From contig NZ_QHKZ01000004.1 of NCBI RefSeq assembly GCF_003194585.1, positions 62,001 through 126,000 on the forward strand: 64,000 nucleotides of DNA, in the 5' to 3' direction. The DNA comes from Nocardioides daejeonensis (GTDB taxonomy: Bacteria > Actinomycetota > Actinomycetes > Propionibacteriales > Nocardioidaceae). The notes under the pieces are model-generated. The model had not been told where the DNA came from. It made no database searches and was given only the letters and a program-made list of their open reading frames with translations. Both the position numbers and the translations under genes were made by a program. This document shows, one piece after another, positions 59,123 through 64,000 of this stretch (position 1 is its first letter; every line of letters starts with the position of its first letter).

Positions 59123-61371
59123 GAGGCGGCCCCCCGACGGCGCAGCGCCAACAGGGCCCAGGTGACGGCCAGCAGGAGGACTCCCGCTCCGGAGAGGGCG
59201 GCATCGAGCACCCCGACGCGTGCCGGCTCCTCGACGGCTGCGGCCCCGGTACGGGTCGGCTCGGGGGCCGCTGGGGTCTCCGCGGTCGCCGGGCTCTCCT
59301 CGGCGGCGGTCACCGGCTCGTGCTGGTACCAGCCGAGCAGGCGACCGGCGGGGCCCTGCACGGCCAGCCGGAACTCGCGGTCGGCGAGGTCACCCAGGTC
59401 GATCAGCAGTCGGCGCCGCTTGTCGAAGACCGCCCCACCGACCGGCACCACCGTCGTGCCGACGTACGCCGACACGAAGCCGAGGTGGCCCGGCTCGGCC
59501 GCCGGTACCTCGAGGACCAGGGTGGTGCCGTCGAGGGTGCCGGTGACCGCGCGCTGGTTGCGCGGACGCAGCTGCTTGGCGGGCAGCGGGGTCGGGGCAG
59601 TGGTCAGGCGCTCCTGCTGCGCGGGGGTGGGTGCCGGTGCGCTCGGGGTGGGCCGCACCGTCGGTGTCGTCGTCGGGGTGGAGCCCGGCTCGCCCGGGAA
59701 CGTCACCGGGGCCCAGCCGAGGAGCCGGCCGGTGCGGCCGAGCTCGCCGCTCTGTGCCACCAGTCGGTGCTTCCCGGTGATCGTGCCGTCGGAGGGAAGC
59801 CGTACGGCGACCCGTCCGCGGGCGTCCGTGCGCAGCCAGCGATCGCCCCAGGGGTAGCGCGGGGAGCCGTCGGGGGCGTAGGCGCTGAGGAAGACCCAGT
59901 CGCCCTTCGCCGCGTGCGGCACCCGGACCCGCACCTGGTCGCCATCCTGGGCAACGGTGAGCCCGTGCCGGTTGCCGGGCCGGAGCGTCACCGGCTCCGG
60001 GATGCCGTTGGGCCGGTAGCGGCCGACGACGAAAGGCTCACTCTGCACGGTGCGGACCGTGTCGCCGGTCGCCAGCGACCCCGACAGGAGTCGCAGGGTG
60101 TGTGCCCCGGAGGTGAGCGCGGGCGCAGAGGTGCGGGCGGTGCCGTCGGGGAGGGTGATGTCGGCAGTGAAGGTGCCGTCCTTGTGCTCCGCCTGCAGGA
60201 TCGTCCAGATGGTGCGGTTGGCGTGCACGGCCGAGTCGAGTCGGCTGATCGCCCCCTCGTCGATCTTCACGCCGATCCGCGAGCCGCCGCCGCTCGGGTT
60301 GCACCAGCCGGTGCCGGTGACCCGGAGGGTGCCCCCGAAGGTGGCCGACGGGTTCTCGATCCGTACGACCGGAGTGCTGCTGGTCGGCGTGCATTCGACG
60401 TCACTGCTGCCGTCCTCGCCTTCCCAGGGCACACCCCCGACGACCAGGGGAGGTGTGGTCGCTGTGCGCTGGGTATCGCCGGAGGCGAACTTCCCCGAGA
60501 AGAGCGAGACGGTGAGGAACTGGCCGGCGCGCAAGCCATCGGGGAGGTCGAGCGTCGTCTCGAAGGAGCCGTCGGTCGCCACCTCCGAGGAGTCGAGGAG
60601 CGCCCAGATCGTGGGGTCGCCCTCCAGGACGGCGGAGCCGGTGCGGCGGGCCTGCTCGCCGTCCTCGGTCAGGTTGAGCTTGATGGCGATGGTCGAAGGG
60701 CCGGCCGCGCTGCCGGAGCCCCGGGTCCAGCCGACGCCCTTGATGCGGAGGCTGCCACCCGGTTCGATGTCGCGCTCCACCCAGGCGGTGGCGCCGTTGC
60801 TGCGAACCTCCTCGTGGCTCCACGCCGGTGGCGTGGGCACGGCACCGCCGTCCGCCACCACCGTGAACGTGCCGGTCTGCAGTGTGCGGGGGGTGTCGCC
60901 TTCGCGAAGCGATCCGGAGAGCAGGCGCAGCGTGTGCTCGCCGTCCGCCAGACCCGGGGTGGAGGAGTGCGGGTTCCCGCTGGCGGTGCCGTCGGGCATC
61001 GGGAGGTCGGCGGTGAACTCGCCGGTGCGCGGGTCCGCGTCGACCACCGCCCAGATCTCCGGGTTCGGCGTGCCGTTGGCCAGCTCGATCACGCCGTTGA
61101 CGCGGCGGATGCCGCCCTCGTCGATCTTGACGCCGATCCGCGAGCCCCCGTCGGTGGGATGGCACCATCCGGAGCCGGAGAGACGCAGCGTGCCGGCCCG
61201 CTTCACGGTCTGCGTCAGGATGCGCGCCTGCGGGGTGGTCGACGTCGGTGCGCAGGCGGTCGCCTGCTCCGCGTCGTTGCCGGCGGCGTGGGCCGGGGTG
61301 AGTGCGCAGGTGGTGGCGAGGAGGGCGAGCGCGGCGGCGGCCCGGCCTGCGCGGCGTACCGGCGGGGTCAC
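59119..61371 (-). CDS. Large secreted membrane-anchored repeat protein of the iron operon
   Basis: A 750-residue protein of unrecognised family. Signal peptide 1-30. Repeat 1 (about 40-173) and repeat 3 (about 327-450) share Cys40/Cys70 and Cys327/Cys357, each pair 30 residues apart, and the motif GWCxPxxGGSRIGVKIDEG. Repeat 2 (about 185-313) keeps the fold-like pattern without cysteines. Two further modules end in GRLLGW. A C-terminal helix (LSGAGVLLLAVTWALLAL) and Arg tail anchor it. GTG overlap with the binding-protein gene ties it to iron uptake. Candidate functions are siderophore, haem or protein-ligand binding at the cell surface; none is proven. Confidence 0.8.
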   Translation of the reverse strand: MTPPVRRAGRAAAALALLATTCALTPAHAAGNDAEQATACAPTSTTPQARILTQTVKRAGTLRLSGSGWCHPTDGGSRIGVKIDEGGIRRVNGVIELANGTPNPEIWAVVDADPRTGEFTADLPMPDGTASGNPHSSTPGLADGEHTLRLLSGSLREGDTPRTLQTGTFTVVADGGAVPTPPAWSHEEVRSNGATAWVERDIEPGGSLRIKGVGWTRGSGSAAGPSTIAIKLNLTEDGEQARRTGSAVLEGDPTIWALLDSSEVATDGSFETTLDLPDGLRAGQFLTVSLFSGKFASGDTQRTATTPPLVVGGVPWEGEDGSSDVECTPTSSTPVVRIENPSATFGGTLRVTGTGWCNPSGGGSRIGVKIDEGAISRLDSAVHANRTIWTILQAEHKDGTFTADITLPDGTARTSAPALTSGAHTLRLLSGSLATGDTVRTVQSEPFVVGRYRPNGIPEPVTLRPGNRHGLTVAQDGDQVRVRVPHAAKGDWVFLSAYAPDGSPRYPWGDRWLRTDARGRVAVRLPSDGTITGKHRLVAQSGELGRTGRLLGWAPVTFPGEPGSTPTTTPTVRPTPSAPAPTPAQQERLTTAPTPLPAKQLRPRNQRAVTGTLDGTTLVLEVPAAEPGHLGFVSAYVGTTVVPVGGAVFDKRRRLLIDLGDLADREFRLAVQGPAGRLLGWYQHEPVTAAEESPATAETPAAPEPTRTGAAAVEEPARVGVLDAALSGAGVLLLAVTWALLALRRRGAAS

Positions 61372-62393
61372 GAGAGGATCCTCAGCACGTCGGCCACCAG
61401 GCGCTGCATCAGGATCGGCCCGCCGGTCGAGGTCCACAGAGAGCCGTCGACCGGGAGGATGCGCTCTGCCCGGTAGGCGCCCAGTGCGGTGAAGCCGGGC
61501 ACCTTCTCCGCCTGGCGCAGTGCCTGCTCGGCGCCGGAGACGTCGCTGCTGCCCCCGGCGTCGGGGTTGCCGTTGGAGGAGCCGCCGAGGGTGCCGAAGA
61601 AGAGGTGGTCGGCGTCGATGTCGGCCAGGTTCTCCAGCGAGACCGGCTCACTGTGTCCGCGACCGCGGCGGTCCTGGTTCGGTGGCCGGTGCAGCCCGAG
61701 ATCGGTCAGCGCGATCCCGGCGGGGAGCTCGTTGAGGATGAGGGAGGCCGAGCCGCCCTGCCAGCGGACGATGGAGAAGGTGTCGTCGGTGTACGCCGTC
61801 AGCTTCTTGCGGGCGTCGACCACGGCCGCGTCGTAGTCGGCGATCACCTCCGTCGCGCGGTCGCTCAGGTTGAGCGCGTCGGCGGTCTTGGTGAAGGTGG
61901 CCCGCCAGTCGCCACCGGCGTAGCCGGCGTAGAAGGTGGGGGCGATCCGCCTCAGGATCGTCATCGCCTCGGGGTTGTTGTTGATGCTGGTGCCGTCGAC
62001 CAGGATCAGGTCCGGCTCGGCGTTGGCGATCACGTCGAAGTTCGGCTGGGCGACGCCGCCCAGGATCGGGATGTCGCCGGCCAGGTCGGCCAGGTAGTTC
62101 GGGACTCCCCGCTGGCCGCGGCCGCTGATCGTGCCGACCGGTGTCACGCCGAGGGCGAGCGCCCCGTCGAGGGTCGGCTCGCTCAGCGCGACCACCCGCT
62201 CGGGGTGTACCGGCACCTCGACCTCCGTGCCCTCGACATCGACGACGGTGCGGGTTGCGCCCTCCGGCTTCGCCTCGGAGCCCGAGGCACTGCAGGCGCT
62301 CAGCCCGAGGGCGAGACAGGCGATCGCCACGAGGGCAGCCAGCGGCCGCGCTGCGCGGTGCCGACGGCGGGGGAAGGGGGCGTCGAGAGGCAC
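61368..62393 (-). CDS. Iron-siderophore substrate-binding lipoprotein
   Basis: A 341-residue FepB/FhuD-type binding protein. The lipobox LSAC ends at Cys34. The conserved ERVVALSEPTLDGALALGV and NAEPDLILVDG segments lead into two lobes joined by a helix. It captures ferric ligand and hands it to the permeases. GTG start; it is the first gene of the operon, and an iron box lies about 25 nt upstream. Confidence 0.93.
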   Translation of the reverse strand: MPLDAPFPRRRHRAARPLAALVAIACLALGLSACSASGSEAKPEGATRTVVDVEGTEVEVPVHPERVVALSEPTLDGALALGVTPVGTISGRGQRGVPNYLADLAGDIPILGGVAQPNFDVIANAEPDLILVDGTSINNNPEAMTILRRIAPTFYAGYAGGDWRATFTKTADALNLSDRATEVIADYDAAVVDARKKLTAYTDDTFSIVRWQGGSASLILNELPAGIALTDLGLHRPPNQDRRGRGHSEPVSLENLADIDADHLFFGTLGGSSNGNPDAGGSSDVSGAEQALRQAEKVPGFTALGAYRAERILPVDGSLWTSTGGPILMQRLVADVLRILS

Positions 62394-62417
62394 GATGGGT
62401 CCACCAGGGTGAGGCGA

Positions 62418-62436
62418 TTAGGTAAGCCGAGCCTAA
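62418..62436 (-). promoter_or_regulatory. DtxR/IdeR-type iron box
   Basis: TTAGGTAAGCCGAGCCTAA matches the DtxR/IdeR 19-bp consensus (TTAGGTTAGGCTAACCTAA) at 15 of 19 positions, including both TTAGG/CCTAA ends. It lies between the GntR gene and the binding-protein start, where an iron-loaded repressor would block the operon promoter. Confidence 0.85.
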
Positions 62437-62486
62437 CATCCATCAGATGAAGTCCGGTCACGCCGGTCGCTCCCCGGTCGTCGGCC

Positions 62487-63149
62487 TCAGTCCTCCCGGA
62501 TGCGCAGGTCGTGGCAGGCGTGGCTGGCGGCGATCGCGCCGGCGGCTGTGACGTTCCCGGTCTCCAGGGCGGCCAGCAACGCGGCGTGCTCGCCTCGCCG
62601 GGCGTCGTCGTCCTGCCGGTTGTCGAGTGCGCCTCGCCGGATGCCCTCCCGCAGCGCCGCCATCAGCCCCGCGTAGAGCTCGGCGAGCAGGGCGTTGCCG
62701 GCCAGGTCGACCAGCATCGCGTGGAACTGGCCGGGGGTACGGCCGCGCTCGGCGCCGGTGTCGCCGGACAGGTCCGCGTCGTGCGCGGCCCGGAGTCGGG
62801 CCAGCCCCTCGGGGGTGTGCCGGGCGGCAGCCAGTTCGGCTGCTTGGACCTCCAGTGCCTTGCGCACGTCGAGGATGTCCGCCCAGGAGTGGGTGGAGGC
62901 GAAGTCGGAGAGGACGCCGCGGACCGGGTTGAGCGATCGGACGAACGTGCCGCGACCGGGAGCCGGCTCGAGCATGCCGAGGTGGGCCAGGCTGCGCACC
63001 GCTTCTCGGACGGTGCTGCGGCCCACGCCGAGCTCGCTCGCCAGCTCCGCCTCGGTGGGGATGCGGCCGTTGATCGGCCACCGCCCGGAGGTGATGTCGG
63101 CCTGAAGGCGGCGCACGGTCTCTCTCGCCCGCTCGGTGCCCATCGCCAC
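62487..63149 (-). CDS. GntR/FadR-family transcriptional regulator
   Basis: A 220-residue regulator. The N-terminal wHTH reads IPTEAELASELGVGRSTVREAVRSL with the wing LEPAPGRGTFVR. The C-terminal FCD ligand domain has the helical pattern with ILDVRKALEVQAAELAA and AMLVDLAGN. The target is unknown; it could control the PPTase side or a distant pathway. GTG start with GAGGAG about 7 nt upstream. It is not clearly part of the iron operon. The 158 bp upstream hold a TGATCAGTTGACC-like sequence that may be an operator. Confidence 0.88.
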   Translation of the reverse strand: MAMGTERARETVRRLQADITSGRWPINGRIPTEAELASELGVGRSTVREAVRSLAHLGMLEPAPGRGTFVRSLNPVRGVLSDFASTHSWADILDVRKALEVQAAELAAARHTPEGLARLRAAHDADLSGDTGAERGRTPGQFHAMLVDLAGNALLAELYAGLMAALREGIRRGALDNRQDDDARRGEHAALLAALETGNVTAAGAIAASHACHDLRIRED

Positions 63150-63307
63150 GCGTTGCTCTCCTCTGCTGGATCGACGGCTCTTCTGATCAGTTGACCGATG
63201 GCATCATGAGGTCGATGCCGCCGATCAGTCTCGCAGGCTCGTCCACCCCTCGTTGCGACTCGACCCGCCGCCGGCCTCCGAGCTCCTGGGGAAGGCCCTA
63301 GGCCGTC

Positions 63308-63895
63308 CTAGCTGACCAGCCAGCTGCCGACGTGCAGCTCGTCGGCGGAGCCACCGGTCCACTGCCGGGCAGCGGGAGACGCTGGCCAGTCGGCGGCGTC
63401 GGCCAACGTGCCGAGGCCCGCTTTCACCATCGCCTCCTTCGCCGTCCACAGCCGGGAGAAGGCGATATGAGGCTTTGTAGCTTTGTCGACATAGAGACGT
63501 TCTGCTGCGGTCAACACCTGCCGGCGTACCGCGTCGGTGACGGGGCGGACCCGCTCCACGTCGATGCCGCAGGGCCGGGGCGCCGCGATCGCGGCGACCC
63601 GGGCGCGGGTGTGGCTGAGGCTGACGAAGAGCCTCGGCAGGCCCGGCAGGTAGGGGCGGCCGTGACCGGCGCCTCCGCAGGTGGTGCAGGCCTGGGCGAG
63701 GGTGAGCTCGTCGGCCGTCCGGCCGGCGAGGGTGGCGGCCACCCGGCGTACCAACAGGTGGGCGGCGAGGTGGGCGGCACGATCCTCCGGGTGCCGCAGC
63801 CGAGCGTTGCGCGTCAGTTCGAGCTCGGTCAGCCGACCGCCCGAGTCGGCGAGCACGTCGCCCACCCGCGCGAACCTGACCTCTACCCGCTCCAT
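63308..63895 (-). CDS. 4'-phosphopantetheinyl transferase (Sfp-type)
   Basis: A 195-residue PPTase that activates carrier proteins with the coenzyme A arm. GIDVERV (110-116) and WTAKEAMVK (150-158) supply the Mg2+ and catalytic residues. The size matches the Sfp/EntD-like class used for NRPS and PKS. A location beside an iron-uptake operon suggests siderophore synthesis, although no NRPS gene is in this window. The ATG overlaps the preceding gene's stop by 13 nt. Confidence 0.9.
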   Translation of the reverse strand: MERVEVRFARVGDVLADSGGRLTELELTRNARLRHPEDRAAHLAAHLLVRRVAATLAGRTADELTLAQACTTCGGAGHGRPYLPGLPRLFVSLSHTRARVAAIAAPRPCGIDVERVRPVTDAVRRQVLTAAERLYVDKATKPHIAFSRLWTAKEAMVKAGLGTLADAADWPASPAARQWTGGSADELHVGSWLVS

Positions 63896-64000
63896 CCGTC
63901 CCTCTCGCTCTTGTGGGTGGGCTCCTGCGGCGCCGCCGCAAGCAGCCCGGTGATCAGAGCGCCGATGCGGTCGACAGCAGGCCGGCGTACCAGCTCGCCA
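63883..64000 (-). CDS. C-terminal end of an unidentified gene
   Basis: The open frame reads GELVRRPAVDRIGALITGLL ... and ends with TAG within the PPTase start region. It lies in an operon-like overlap with the PPTase. Too short to name; a siderophore-biosynthesis or NRPS-associated protein is possible from context. Confidence 0.45.
   Translation of the reverse strand, partial: GELVRRPAVDRIGALITGLLAAAPQEPTHKSERDGWSG

Noticed and set aside
59008..61476. An 822-residue open frame on the plus strand
   Set aside because: It is antisense to the surface-protein gene. Arg/Gly/Ala-rich composition is typical of a shadow frame in high-GC DNA, and there is no domain or ribosome site.

Overview
This window is chromosomal DNA from a high-GC actinobacterium. 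It spans the replication-origin neighbourhood. Gene content and order (rodA-pbpA-pknB-DUF881-crgA, ppiA, tRNA-Ala/tRNA-Ile, gyrA-gyrB-dciA-recF-gnd-dnaN-dnaA, rpmH-rnpA-yidD-yidC-jag-rsmG-parA-parB, trxA-trxB-sigM-pseudokinase-murJ-DUF6049-pcnA) follow the conserved actinobacterial origin layout. The gnd gene between dnaN and recF, the single pknB, and dispersed palindromes with the core CTCGACAAGCTCGAC point to the Nocardioides/Propionibacteriales group; this placement is an inference. Many GTG starts, GTGA/ATGA overlaps and leaderless starts (TANNNT about 7 nt before the start codon) are typical of such genomes.

Layout: 0-5 kb holds the cell-wall/division operon (RodA end, PBP, PASTA kinase), DUF881 and a double-length CrgA. 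Next come pckG, an ArsR-SulP-PhnA operon, rhomboid protease, cyclophilin, a CwsA-like protein, SURF1 and DUF3817. From 13 to 17.5 kb lie a metallo-hydrolase, a SigE-type sigma factor with an anti-sigma-like partner, a lipoprotein, DUF488 and a sugar acetyltransferase. At 17.5-20.8 kb a Nudix hydrolase is translationally coupled to a PLD-nuclease/helicase/DUF3427 protein, which looks accessory. From 20.9 to 38.2 kb runs the origin core: two tRNAs, gyrase, DciA, RecF, DnaN, oriC, DnaA, then ribosomal, RNase P and membrane-insertase genes, and ParAB with two parS sites inside coding sequence. From 38.5 to 49.6 kb are an acyltransferase, thioredoxin/thioredoxin reductase, SigM with its partner, the envelope genes and the CCA-adding enzyme.

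From 49.6 to 54.2 kb lie small accessory genes (SRPBCC, two AIM24 paralogues, DUF1295, CorA), interspersed with a family of large perfect palindromes. From 54.2 to 62.4 kb a tightly overlapping seven-gene operon lies behind a DtxR/IdeR-type iron box. It encodes a substrate-binding lipoprotein, two membrane-anchored secreted proteins, two FecCD permeases, an ATPase and a Fes-like esterase, so it is most simply read as ferric-siderophore capture, import and iron release. A GntR regulator and a phosphopantetheinyl transferase (often needed for siderophore NRPS) lie upstream, and another gene runs off the window end.

The most novel material is the pair of surface proteins in the iron operon, the Nudix-helicase pair, the palindrome family, a DnaA-box cluster in a convergent intergenic region, and a structured leader before corA.
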